The notes under the pieces: generated by a model
Told to the model about the DNA's origin: nothing
The model's database searches: none
Seen by the model: the letters and a program-made list of their open reading frames with translations, nothing else
NCBI RefSeq assembly: GCF_019711685.1
Contig: NZ_JAIGYQ010000004.1
Location: 62,001 to 126,000 of the forward strand
Length of the DNA: 64,000 bases
Origin: Helicobacter turcicus
GTDB lineage: Bacteria; Campylobacterota; Campylobacteria; Campylobacterales; Helicobacteraceae
Direction: 5' to 3'
Shown here: positions 18,491 through 26,635 of the stretch, in pieces
How the letters are laid out: each line of letters starts with the position of its first letter
Numbering within the stretch: position 1 is the first letter of the stretch
Translations under genes and position numbers: made by a program

Positions 18491-18991
18491 TTATGCCTGG
18501 AACATTGAAATCGCTGTAGAAGCCATATTTTTAGCACTTTGAAAGACTGCAACATTTGCCTGATAAGCTTTTGATGCTTCAATCAAGTTTGCCATTTCTA
18601 CAACGGGGTTAATGTTTGGATACGCAACATAGCCTTCAGAATTTGCATCTGGGTGGCTTGGTTCGTATTTCATTCTAGGTTGAGTATCATCACGCACGAT
18701 TTTATCAACATAGACACTCATTAGCGTTGGTTTAGGCTTACGCCCTTCATCAAAACTATCCATTTCATCTAATGGATCTTCATATTCTAGCAAATTATTG
18801 CTTTTTTCATACTTTTGATTTAAAACTTTATCAAAATCAAAGGCTTTAAGCACTAATTCCCTTCTTCTATAAGGTCCGCCTTCATCTGTGCGTGTGGTGT
18901 TTGCATTTGCAATATTGCTTGAGATTAGATTCACTCTTTGACGTTGAGCGGAGAGTCCATAACCACTAATATCAAAACTTGATAAAAACAT
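18491..18991 (-). CDS. flgC: Flagellar proximal rod protein FlgC
   Basis: This is a rod protein exported by the flagellar type III apparatus. The N-terminus has the rod/hook motif (SAQRQRVNLISSNIANANTT), and the C-terminus the conserved VEMANLIEASKAYQANVAVF and STAISMF. The 166 residues are in the family range. It sits between flgB and fliE with 10-base gaps. Confidence 0.96.
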   Translation of the reverse strand: MFLSSFDISGYGLSAQRQRVNLISSNIANANTTRTDEGGPYRRRELVLKAFDFDKVLNQKYEKSNNLLEYEDPLDEMDSFDEGRKPKPTLMSVYVDKIVRDDTQPRMKYEPSHPDANSEGYVAYPNINPVVEMANLIEASKAYQANVAVFQSAKNMASTAISMFQA

Positions 18992-19001
18992 TTATTCTCC
19001 C

Positions 19002-19436
19002 TTAAATATTTCTAGATGAATCAATAGCGTAAGTGTAGATTCCACCCTGTTTGCGCAACGCACCAACTAAAGCTTGATACATAATATCATTTTTCCCCAT
19101 TTCGCTTGTTTCAATGTCTAAATCCACGCTATTTCCGTCGTTTCTTGCTAAATGCCCATCACGATAAAACATTGTCGGACGATAGGGGTTTTCGTCTTTT
19201 GCTGGCAACAAATGATTTTTGTTTGTAATTGCTACATTAAGCTCTAAATTGCGGTTACGATTGAAAATTTCATCTGCTTTTAATGCCATCATTTGTTCAA
19301 AATTCACATCTTTTGGGCGATACATAGGCGTAGAGACATTAGCAATATTACTAGCAATCATATCACGACGTAATGCTCTGTGATCTAGTGCTTCTTGTGC
19401 TAATGCGCGTGCTGGACTATAACTAAAAATACTCAT
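19002..19436 (-). CDS. flgB: Flagellar proximal rod protein FlgB
   Basis: This is the first gene of the rod operon. The N-terminus has EALDHRALRRDMIASNIANVSTPMYRPKDVNF, the FlgB form of the rod signature, and the C-terminus GKNDIMYQALVGALRKQ. The length is 144 residues. AGGAG stands before the ATG, and a sigma-54-type promoter lies about 35 bases further upstream, consistent with class II flagellar control by RpoN/FlgR in Helicobacter. Confidence 0.96.
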   Translation of the reverse strand: MSIFSYSPARALAQEALDHRALRRDMIASNIANVSTPMYRPKDVNFEQMMALKADEIFNRNRNLELNVAITNKNHLLPAKDENPYRPTMFYRDGHLARNDGNSVDLDIETSEMGKNDIMYQALVGALRKQGGIYTYAIDSSRNI

Positions 19437-19471
19437 ATGTAACTCCTAAAAGATAAACTTTAAAGAAGTGT

Positions 19472-19490
19472 AAAGCAATATTTGTTCCAA
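19472..19490 (-). promoter_or_regulatory. Sigma-54 (RpoN) promoter of the flgB operon
   Basis: Read on the minus strand the sequence is TTGGAACAAATATTGCTT. It has the -24 GG and -12 GC separated by exactly ten bases and matches TGGCAC-N5-TTGCW with one mismatch. RpoN itself is encoded at 46478-47803. Confidence 0.75.
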
Positions 19491-19630
19491 AAATTTATTA
19501 GTTTGTGTTATCTTTCATACTATTTTATTGCCTATTTTTTAAGTTTGTAAATTTATAGAATCTCTTTTGCATTAAATTCTAGAATTAAGCTTTAATGCTA
19601 CAATTTCACAAAGATTTTAAAGGAGATTGT

Positions 19631-21325
19631 ATGCGAAGCGATATTATCAAAAAAGGACATCAAAGAGCGCCACATAGGAGCTTATTACGTGCCACAGGGC
19701 TTAAAGATGAGGATTTTAACAAGCCCTTTATTGGTGTGGCAAATAGTTACATTGACATCATTCCGGGACATTTTTTCTTAAACAAATATGCCGCAATTGT
19801 CAAAGAAGAGATTAGAAAAGCTGGGGGTGTGCCTTTTGAGTTTAACACAATCGGCGTAGATGATGGCATTGCTATGGGGCATAGCGGTATGCTTTACTCC
19901 TTGCCAAGTAGGGAGCTAATCGCCGATGCGATAGAATCTGTGATGAATGCCCACGCCCTTGATGCGATGATTTGCCTCCCAAACTGCGATAAAATCGTAC
20001 CCGGTATGCTTATGGGAGCATTACGCGTGAATGTGCCAACAATCTTTGTAAGTGGCGGTCCTATGAAAGCAGGTAAGCTAGAAGATGGCACGATTTTGGA
20101 TTTAAACTCCGCATTTGAAGCGGTGGGAGCGTATGAGAGTGGCAAGATAGATGAGAATAGGCTGCATGAGATAGAATGCCAAGCGTGCCCTAGCGGGGGG
20201 AGTTGTAGCGGAATGTTTACTGCAAACTCTATGAATACACTCTGTGAAGCTATGGGCGTGGCATTAGAGGGGAATGGGACGATTCCAGCTCTAACAAAAG
20301 AGCGCGAAGAATTGTTAAGAAAAGCGGCTAGACGCATTGTAGAGATTGCGCTAGATTCTACAATGAGCGAGAAATTTAGATTCCGCAATATTTTGAATGC
20401 AAAAGCCGTGCATAACGCCTTTGTAGTAGATATGGCTATGGGTGGTAGCACGAATACGATTTTACACATGCTCGCCATTGCCAAAGAAGCCGAAGTGGAA
20501 TTTAATTTAGAATCCATTAACAAAATCGCTACAAAGGTCGCACATATCGCTAAAATCGCCCCCGCGCTAAGCAGTGTGCATATGGAGGATATTAACAAAG
20601 CCGGTGGAGTTTCAGCGGTAATGCATGAAGTGGCTAAAAGGCAAGATAGCGCACTCTATTTAGACGCGCTAACTATCACAGGTGAGAGCTTAGGGGAGCG
20701 CATAAAAGGCGCGGAGATTACGGATTCTGCCATTATCCGCACGAATGCTAATGCCTACTCGCAAGTTGGTGGGCTTAAAATCCTCTTTGGCAATCTCTGT
20801 GAGCAAGGCGCGGTGCTAAAGGTTGCTGCTGTGGCAGAATCTATGAAAGAATTTAGCGGCAAGGCGATATGTTTTAACTCACAAGATGAGGCGATTAAAG
20901 GCATTGCAGGGGGTAAGGTCAAGCCCGGGAACGTGGTTGTTATCCGCTATGAGGGTCCAAAGGGAGGACCGGGAATGCAAGAAATGCTAAGCCCTACGAG
21001 TTTGATTATGGGAATGGGCTTAGGGGAGAGTGTAGCACTCATCACAGATGGCAGATTTAGCGGGGCGACACGTGGGGCGTGTATAGGGCATGTAAGCCCA
21101 GAAGCCGCAGAGGGTGGGCTAATCGCGCTTATTGAAGATGGCGATGAGATTGCGATCTCTGTGAGCAAGGGGAGTTTGGAGCTAAAGGTGGATTCTAAGA
21201 CTCTAGAATCTCGCAGGGCGCAATGGAAGCCCATAAAAAAGGAGATACAAAGCAAATGGCTTAAAAGATACGCCTTGCTTGTGAGTAATGCCGCAAATGG
21301 CGCGGTTTTAAAAACGGAGCTATAA
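19631..21325 (+). CDS. ilvD: Dihydroxy-acid dehydratase IlvD
   Basis: IlvD dehydrates 2,3-dihydroxy acids to 2-keto acids in valine, leucine and isoleucine synthesis. The start is ATG 19631 ([20 protein letters not shown]), with AAAGGAG five bases upstream; an in-frame ATG at 19595 has no such signal. Iron-sulphur cysteines are visible in [15 protein letters not shown] and [20 protein letters not shown], and [10 protein letters not shown] and the C-terminal GRFSGATRG follow. The 564 residues are standard. The gene is visibly richer in G+C than its neighbours. It contains two copies of ATCTCTGTGAGCAAG (20793 and 21155); a decayed second copy of its 3' end at 26142-26359 has been fused at exactly this word. 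Confidence 0.97.
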   Translation: MRSDIIKKGHQRAPHRSLLRATGLKDEDFNKPFIGVANSYIDIIPGHFFLNKYAAIVKEEIRKAGGVPFEFNTIGVDDGIAMGHSGMLYSLPSRELIADAIESVMNAHALDAMICLPNCDKIVPGMLMGALRVNVPTIFVSGGPMKAGKLEDGTILDLNSAFEAVGAYESGKIDENRLHEIECQACPSGGSCSGMFTANSMNTLCEAMGVALEGNGTIPALTKEREELLRKAARRIVEIALDSTMSEKFRFRNILNAKAVHNAFVVDMAMGGSTNTILHMLAIAKEAEVEFNLESINKIATKVAHIAKIAPALSSVHMEDINKAGGVSAVMHEVAKRQDSALYLDALTITGESLGERIKGAEITDSAIIRTNANAYSQVGGLKILFGNLCEQGAVLKVAAVAESMKEFSGKAICFNSQDEAIKGIAGGKVKPGNVVVIRYEGPKGGPGMQEMLSPTSLIMGMGLGESVALITDGRFSGATRGACIGHVSPEAAEGGLIALIEDGDEIAISVSKGSLELKVDSKTLESRRAQWKPIKKEIQSKWLKRYALLVSNAANGAVLKTEL

Positions 21326-21333
21326 ACCAACAG

Positions 21334-21360
21334 AGCGCGACTTTCAATGAAAGCTGTGCT
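21334..21360 (+). terminator. Hairpin after ilvD
   Basis: AGCGCGACTTTC (21334-21345) pairs with GAAAGCTGTGCT (21349-21360) with two G-T pairs and one mismatch around an AAT loop. No T-tract follows, so it may be a processing or rho-type site. Confidence 0.3.
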
Positions 21361-21426
21361 TAGAGTGAATTTAATTTGACGCGGCTTTAAAGAGTTGTGA
21401 AAACTAAAACAAAAATGGAGGAAAAA

Positions 21427-23502
21427 ATGGCAAAAAGTGTTGAAGAGTTAGTAGAAGACAAAATCAAGCAAGATTTAACAAAGCTTAATATTTCTTATTA
21501 TTACAAAACACAATCTATTAATGATGAAATAGACCAAGCTCTTAGAGCCTACCCAAGTAAGAGCGGAGGGGAGGGCAAGAATTATCCTGATATTAAGCTT
21601 TTTTTGCAAACGCCTGAGCTTAGAAAAATTCCTGTGATGATTGAAATCAAAGGCACAAAAGGAAAATTAGCAAAGCTTAAAAATGGAGAGGTGGAAAATC
21701 TCAACGACAAAGGCGAAGCGCATTATAAAAATATCAGCGAATACGCATTAAATGGCGCGGTGCATTATGCTAATGCTATTTTAGATTATACCCATAGTTA
21801 TGATGAGGTCATAGCCTTAGGCATAAATGGCTTTTATAAAGATGATAAAACAAAGGATTTGAGCCTAGAATACGCCTTTTATTATTTAAATCGCAAAAAT
21901 CTCTCTTTGCCCAAGAAAATAGCCGATTACAAAGATCTTTCAGGCTTTTCAAAAGAGTATTTGCAAGATTTTGTTAGCAAGATTGACACGCTTTGCCTAA
22001 GTCAAGAAGAGCGTGAAAACTTAATAGAAAATTTAGAAAGTGATATTGAAACAAAACTTAATAAACTTAATCAATTCTTACACGATGAGTTATTAAACAT
22101 CAACCCAAATGCTAGAGTAGCCTTGCTTGTAGGTATGATTATGGCAGCTCAAGGCGTGAAAGACAAGGTTGCCCCCTTAAGATTAGAAGATTTAAAAGGT
22201 GAGAGCGGCACAAATTCTAATGATGGCACAATTTTTATAAATAAAATCAATGATTTTTTAGAGTATAAAAACCTCCCAGCAGAAAAAATAAAAATGGTTA
22301 TCAACGACTTAGAATCCGCCTTTATCCACTCTAAGCTTTGGCAACAAAGTGGCTTTACAAAACAAGTCGAGAACAACGACCAAAGCCCTTTAAAAAAGAC
22401 TTATGCGCAAGTGTTGCAAAATATCCTCCCCCTAGTGCGTAAGCTCCAAACCGCAGATATTGCAGGCAGGCTTTTTAATTCTATCACCAAATGGCTTGAA
22501 GTGCCTGATAATGAAAAAAACGATGTGGTTTTAACGCCCCGCTATGTGGTGGATTTAATGGTCGCATTATGTAGGGTGAATAAAGATTCTTATGTGTGGG
22601 ATTACGCCACAGGTTCGGGGGCGTTTTTGATAAGTGCTATGAATGCTATGATTAAAGATTGTGAATCCATAAAAAGCCCTAAAGAAAAAGAAAGCAAAAT
22701 CGCCCATATCAAAGCCTATCAGCTCTTAGGCGTAGAAAAAAGAAGCGATATTTATTTGCTAGGGATTTTAAATATGATTTTGCTTGATGATGGTTCAGCA
22801 AATCTTTTGCATAAAGACAGCCTTAAGGAATTTGAGGGCAAATACGAGCAAGGAGCTAAAAAAGACCAAGTGTTTCCTGCGGATATTTTCTTGCTAAACC
22901 CGCCTTATTCAGCAGCGGGCAAGGGCTTTATCTTTGTAGAGAGGGCGTTAAAGAAGATGAGTAAAGGCAGGGCTTGTGTGATTATCCAAGAAAATGCAGG
23001 TTCAGGCAATGGCTTGCCCTATACCAAAGAGATTTTAGAGCATAGCACACTCCTAGCAAGTATCAAAATGCCTAGTGATTTGTTTGCGGGTAAATCAAGC
23101 GTGCAAACTGCTATTTATCTCTTTGAGGTAGGCACTCCTCATAATGAAAAACAACAAGTGAAATTCATAGACTTTAGCAACGATGGCTACACAAGAGCCG
23201 CGCGTAAAAAGGCAAAAGCTAGCACGAATCTCAAAGATACAGATAATGCAAAAGCAAGATACGAAGAGCTTGTAAATTTGGTCGCTTATAACCATACGAA
23301 TTTACACTATTACAAAGATTGCTTTGTGCAAGATTGCATAAACTTAGAGGGCAGGGATTGGACTTTTGCCCAGCATAAGAAAATCGACACTAAGCCTACT
23401 TTAGCGGACTTTAAAAAATGCGTGAGTGAGTATCTAGCGTGGGAAGTGAGCAATGTTTTAAAAAATACAAACAACACAAAGGAAGGCGTAAATTTTCTCT
23501 AA
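21427..23502 (+). CDS. BcgI-like restriction-modification subunit (nuclease + N6-adenine methyltransferase)
   Basis: This protein joins a nuclease and a DNA adenine methyltransferase in one chain, as in BcgIA and other type IIB/IIG enzymes. The start is ATG 21427, with GGAGG five bases upstream. The N-terminal domain has a PD-(D/E)xK nuclease pattern: Asp55 in YPDIKLF, then Glu73-x-Lys75 in MIEIKG. The methyltransferase part carries motif I DYATGSGAF (Asp392) and motif IV NPPYS (residues 491-495), the form that targets N6-adenine. The C-terminus overlaps the specificity ORF in another frame. H. pylori has a comparable pair (HP1472/HP1471, annotated BcgI-like, with a poly-G tract in HP1471, as I recall). 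Specificity comes from the partner. Confidence is high for class, lower for type IIB over a related type I-like form. Confidence 0.85.
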   Translation: MAKSVEELVEDKIKQDLTKLNISYYYKTQSINDEIDQALRAYPSKSGGEGKNYPDIKLFLQTPELRKIPVMIEIKGTKGKLAKLKNGEVENLNDKGEAHYKNISEYALNGAVHYANAILDYTHSYDEVIALGINGFYKDDKTKDLSLEYAFYYLNRKNLSLPKKIADYKDLSGFSKEYLQDFVSKIDTLCLSQEERENLIENLESDIETKLNKLNQFLHDELLNINPNARVALLVGMIMAAQGVKDKVAPLRLEDLKGESGTNSNDGTIFINKINDFLEYKNLPAEKIKMVINDLESAFIHSKLWQQSGFTKQVENNDQSPLKKTYAQVLQNILPLVRKLQTADIAGRLFNSITKWLEVPDNEKNDVVLTPRYVVDLMVALCRVNKDSYVWDYATGSGAFLISAMNAMIKDCESIKSPKEKESKIAHIKAYQLLGVEKRSDIYLLGILNMILLDDGSANLLHKDSLKEFEGKYEQGAKKDQVFPADIFLLNPPYSAAGKGFIFVERALKKMSKGRACVIIQENAGSGNGLPYTKEILEHSTLLASIKMPSDLFAGKSSVQTAIYLFEVGTPHNEKQQVKFIDFSNDGYTRAARKKAKASTNLKDTDNAKARYEELVNLVAYNHTNLHYYKDCFVQDCINLEGRDWTFAQHKKIDTKPTLADFKKCVSEYLAWEVSNVLKNTNNTKEGVNFL

Positions 23503-25859
23503 GCCCTCGTTTAGCAGAGCTTGAATCTAACTTCAAGCAAAACGGGGGCGAGTGGAGAGAGATTAAATTAGGTGAGTTGTTTTGGGTAGAGTCAAGCAAA
23601 AAGATTTTTCATGCTAATACAATTAAAATCTTTGATAATCAAATTCCAGATTCTTATGCTTATGTTGTGCGTTCAGCTCGTAATAATGGCATAAGAGGAT
23701 ATGTTGTTGAAAATAAAGAATTTTTAAATCCAGCAAATACTTTAACTTTCGCACAAGATACTTTTTGCGTGTTTTATCAGGAAAAGCCCTATTTTACAGG
23801 CAATAATGTTAAGGTTTTGCTTTCTAAATTTGATGAATTTAATTCAAAAACTGGTATTTTTATAAGTGCGATTTGTCAAAAGGTTTTACAAGATTTTACT
23901 TGGGGTGTAGGTTCTACCCAATCTTCAATCCAAAATTTAACAATCTCCCTCCCTGTGTATCCCTTAATCCAAACTAAAAATACAGATTCCACCTTTTTAA
24001 GCCCTCATCAAACTGAGTCAATTTCTTATCAAGCTGAATCGGTTTCTTATCATTCTGACCCCTCCCTTTGTCATTCTGAGGCGTTAGCCGAAGAATCTCT
24101 TAAAAATTCCAATAGAGATATTTCGGTCGTTTCACTCCCTCAATATGACAAAGACTATAAAATCGCCTTTGATTTTATGGAATCTTATATCAAAGAACTT
24201 GAGGAAGAGAGGATTCAAGAACTTGAGGCTTACCTCTTAGTTGCTGGGCTTAAGGACACTACCTTGAGTGCGAAAGAAAAAGAAGCTTTGCATATTTTTG
24301 CAAAGCTTCTTGATTCTAGCGGGGGGGGGGGGTTATTTTTAACTCAATCTCAAAGCAAAAAGTCGCCTAAAAGCTTAGAATCTTTTAAAGATTCTAAGCT
24401 TTTAAATTTTGAAGATTCTAGATTAAGCCCTGAATTTTCACATTTTGCAAATTCCGCCTTAAGTGCTTTAGCCACAAGTCAAATGCCTGCTTTAGAGTGC
24501 AAATGGCAGGAATTTAAAATTGGGGAATTGTTTGAAAAAATGGAATTAAAAAAGTTGAATCCACTTGATACACGAGAACTTAGAGTAACTAGCCCTGATG
24601 AATGCCACACGATACCAGCAGTAGTAGCAAAAGTTGGAAATAATGGTGTTATGTATTATGTAAATAAAAATGATTTTGAAACAACAAGCAATAAAATAGT
24701 TGTAATTGCTGATGGTGCTGTTGCCTCAGGCTTGGCTTATTACCATGAAAAAGAATTTACTATCTTGCATAATGCCTATGCTATTAAACTAAAAAATACA
24801 AATGAAACTAGACGAATCGGTTTATATTTAGCCGCCGTTATGCAAAAGTCTATTTTTGATTTTTTTAGTTATGAGAATAAACCAACTTGGAATAAAGTAA
24901 AAGAAAATTCTATCTCCCTCCCTGTGTATGCGGATTCTAAAATCGCCTTTGATGTTATGGAAGATTTTATCAAAAGTATAGAAAAAGCCCATATCCAAAG
25001 CCTTTATGATTTCTGGCAAGAAAAGCTAAACGCTTATGAATCCGTAGTGCGGGGGGGGGGCATAGAATTTAAGCTAGAAGAGTATTTAGTGTTTTTTAAG
25101 AATGCTAAAGCTATTAAAAATAAAGCTATTGTTTGGAGAGAGTTTAAAATCGGGGATTTGTTTGAAAAAATAAGTGCTAGGTTTTTAGGAAAGGGTAATA
25201 AGTTTGAGGCTGTGTCTAAGTCCAAAACAAACGAATTTTGTATCCCTGTTGTTTATGCAAAATTTGGTAATAATGGAATTATGTATTGGGCTAAAAATGG
25301 TGATTTTGAAACATATGAAAATATTTTATCTATTGTTTATAATGGTGCAATAGCAACAGGAAAGGTCTATGCACAAAAGGAGAAAACAGGAATTCTTGCT
25401 GAAAGTTATTTTATAAGATTGAAAAATATAAATGTTAGTTTTGAAGTTAATTTATTTTTGCAATGTGTTTTAGAAAAAGTTTTATATCCAAAATACTCTA
25501 GAGATAATTTGGCAACTTGGAATAACAAAGTAGAAAATGATTCTATCTCCCTCCCTGTGTATGATTGTCAAACTAAAAATACAGATTCCACCTTTTTAAG
25601 CCCTCATCAAACTGAGTCGAGTCTTTGCCATTCTAAGTTAAATTCTTATCATTCTGAGCAAAGCGAAGAATCTCTTAAAAATTCTAATAGAGATATTTTG
25701 CTACCGCTCAATAGGACAAGCGATAAGGACAAAGACTATAAAATCGCCTTTGATTTTATGGAAAACTTTATCAAAGCCTTAGAAAAAGAAAGCATAAAAG
25801 ATGTGGTGTTGTGGGGTGAGAAAAAACTAAAGGCATATAGGGCTTATGTGAAAAGTTAA
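23439..25859 (+). CDS. Specificity subunit with three target-recognition domains, phase-variable
   Basis: This is the DNA-recognition subunit of the upstream enzyme. It has three successive units, each a target-recognition domain opened by W(R/Q)E(I/F)K(I/L)G(E/D)LF (Trp39, Trp356, Trp566) and closed by ISLPVY, followed by a helical spacer with (Y/S)KIAFD(F/V)ME. Two homopolymers interrupt it: G12 at 24321-24332 (Gly295-298) and G10 at 25051-25060. Both are in frame here, giving the full three-domain protein of about 806 residues. A loss or gain of one G at either tract meets a stop within about 17 codons. There is no ATG or good ribosome-binding site before the first domain. The only upstream start in frame is GTG 23439, so the start is uncertain, and a +1 change in the TTTT near 23495 would fuse it to the methyltransferase. 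Linkers 1 and 3 contain a REP-like repeat. Confidence 0.8.
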   Translation: MGSEQCFKKYKQHKGRRKFSLSPRLAELESNFKQNGGEWREIKLGELFWVESSKKIFHANTIKIFDNQIPDSYAYVVRSARNNGIRGYVVENKEFLNPANTLTFAQDTFCVFYQEKPYFTGNNVKVLLSKFDEFNSKTGIFISAICQKVLQDFTWGVGSTQSSIQNLTISLPVYPLIQTKNTDSTFLSPHQTESISYQAESVSYHSDPSLCHSEALAEESLKNSNRDISVVSLPQYDKDYKIAFDFMESYIKELEEERIQELEAYLLVAGLKDTTLSAKEKEALHIFAKLLDSSGGGGLFLTQSQSKKSPKSLESFKDSKLLNFEDSRLSPEFSHFANSALSALATSQMPALECKWQEFKIGELFEKMELKKLNPLDTRELRVTSPDECHTIPAVVAKVGNNGVMYYVNKNDFETTSNKIVVIADGAVASGLAYYHEKEFTILHNAYAIKLKNTNETRRIGLYLAAVMQKSIFDFFSYENKPTWNKVKENSISLPVYADSKIAFDVMEDFIKSIEKAHIQSLYDFWQEKLNAYESVVRGGGIEFKLEEYLVFFKNAKAIKNKAIVWREFKIGDLFEKISARFLGKGNKFEAVSKSKTNEFCIPVVYAKFGNNGIMYWAKNGDFETYENILSIVYNGAIATGKVYAQKEKTGILAESYFIRLKNINVSFEVNLFLQCVLEKVLYPKYSRDNLATWNNKVENDSISLPVYDCQTKNTDSTFLSPHQTESSLCHSKLNSYHSEQSEESLKNSNRDILLPLNRTSDKDKDYKIAFDFMENFIKALEKESIKDVVLWGEKKLKAYRAYVKS
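24071..24121 (+). repeat. REP-like element inside the specificity gene, copy 1
   Basis: The segment TCATTCTGAG, then GAAGAATCTCTTAAAAATTC and AATAGAGATATT is translated as HSEALAEESLKNSNRDI in the linker after recognition domain 1. Related copies are at 25649 and 30180. Similar CATTCTGAG/GAAGAATCT repeats are scattered in many bacterial genomes. Confidence 0.5.
24321..24332 (+). repeat. Poly-G tract G12 (phase-variation switch 1)
   Basis: Twelve G residues lie in frame between recognition domains 1 and 2. With 11 G the frame reads GGGGYF and stops at TAA. With 13 G it stops at TAA after about 12 further codons. Either leaves a protein with only the first domain. Confidence 0.85.
25051..25060 (+). 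repeat. Poly-G tract G10 (phase-variation switch 2)
   Basis: Ten G residues lie in frame between recognition domains 2 and 3. With 9 G the next codons are GCA TAG; with 11 G they are CAT AGA ATT TAA. Either leaves a two-domain protein. Confidence 0.85.
25649..25699 (+). repeat. REP-like element inside the specificity gene, copy 2
   Basis: TCATTCTGAGCAAAGCGAAG and the following ATCTCTTAAAAATTC are translated in frame as HSEQSEESLKNSNRDI in the linker after recognition domain 3. Confidence 0.5.
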
Positions 25860-25909
25860 GTTTCAAGGCTTGTAAAATTTGTGGATTTTATGCTTAAAAG
25901 CGTTGAGTT

Positions 25910-25985
25910 TTATAAAAACCCTTGCAACTCTCCCCAAGTAAAACGCGCTAACATATATGCAATCCCAAACATTACAAGGGCGGTA
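25910..25985 (-). pseudogene. Fragment of the lysE 3' end
   Basis: These 76 bases are identical to the last 25 codons and stop of lysE (30441-30516), in the same orientation. They are part of the direct repeat. The sequence then changes abruptly at 25986 into a 156-base stretch that I do not recognise. Confidence 0.85.
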
Positions 25986-26141
25986 TTTTAACACAAAAAG
26001 GCTAGGAACAAGCAAAAAGTGGCATTTTAGGAACTTAAGCCCAGCTAGACACTTAAAACAATGGATACTTTTTGAAAAGCTAAAAATTTACCCCCAAGGT
26101 GAGATTTGTGTTTATCCACATATAATTCCTGCCTACCTCGT

Positions 26142-26359
26142 TGCTAATGCCTACTCGCAAGTTGGTGGGCTTAAAATCCTCTTTGGCGATCTCTGTGAGC
26201 AAAGGGAGCTTGGAGCTAAAGGTGGATTCTAAGATTCTAGAATCTCGCAGGGCGCAATACAAGCCCATAAAAAAGGAGATACAAAGCAAATGGCTTAAAA
26301 GATACGCCTTGCTTGTGAGTAATGCCGCAAATGGCGCAGTTTTAAAAACGGAGCTGTGA
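26142..26359 (+). pseudogene. Remnant of the ilvD 3' end with internal deletion
   Basis: It begins TGCTAATGCCTACTCGCAAG as in ilvD at 20745 and ends with the last ilvD codons (VLKTEL, stop). The middle has been deleted by joining the two ilvD copies of ATCTCTGTGAGCAAG, removing 362 bases. Since 362 is not a multiple of three, the reading frame changes at the junction. A handful of base substitutions relative to ilvD show it is no longer maintained. Confidence 0.9.
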
Positions 26360-26361
26360 TT

Positions 26362-26520
26362 TTGAGATTTTTAACGCAGCTTGGTATAAGTGTGATTCCA
26401 AAAGCTTCTAGAGCATTAAAGCAAAATTTAGAAATTTTTGATTTTGTGCTAGATTCTAAAGATTTATGGCAACTAAAACAACTTGATAGGAATAAAATTT
26501 TTAGCTGGGATAGTCCCTAG
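26362..26520 (+). pseudogene. Remnant of an aldo/keto reductase (C-terminal end)
   Basis: The frame reads LTQLGISVIPKASRA, then NLEIFDFVLDSKDLWQLKQL and SWDSP before TAG. This is the conserved C-terminal end of aldo/keto reductases (the S-VIPK motif and the F-F-L-D segment). No upstream part exists; ilvD debris abuts it directly. It is clearly a broken gene. Confidence 0.7.
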
Positions 26521-26602
26521 GGGCTTAAAGTGAATTTATAAAACTTTTTAAAAAGATGCGCTAAAGGGTTGATTTTAATTTATGCTTTTATGCTCAATGT
26601 GT

Positions 26603-26628
26603 TATAATTTTTTCAAACAATTTTAAGG
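26603..26628 (+). promoter_or_regulatory. Promoter and ribosome-binding site of the D12-class methyltransferase
   Basis: TATAAT at 26603-26608 is a consensus -10 hexamer. AAGG at 26625-26628 stands seven bases before the TTG start at 26636. Confidence 0.45.
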
Positions 26629-26635
26629 CACTCCA

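Larger units (their letters stand above)
25550..25985 (+). repeat. 436-bp direct repeat, left copy
   Basis: This matches 30081-30516 at a constant offset of 4,531 bases without indels. A few mismatches near 25607-25615 are the only differences seen. It covers the end of recognition domain 3, its helical tail, the specificity-gene stop and 76 bases that are the 3' end of lysE. Confidence 0.9.

Noticed and set aside
19894-20598. Long open frame (234 codons) on the minus strand inside ilvD
   Set aside because: It lies fully antisense to a well-conserved enzyme gene, and its translation (Ala/Ser/Ile-rich) has no domain pattern; it is a by-product of the codon use of ilvD.
25957-26359. Two short plus-strand frames as possible small genes
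   Set aside because: They are made of lysE antisense, unidentified sequence and the frameshifted ilvD remnant, so they are debris and not genes.
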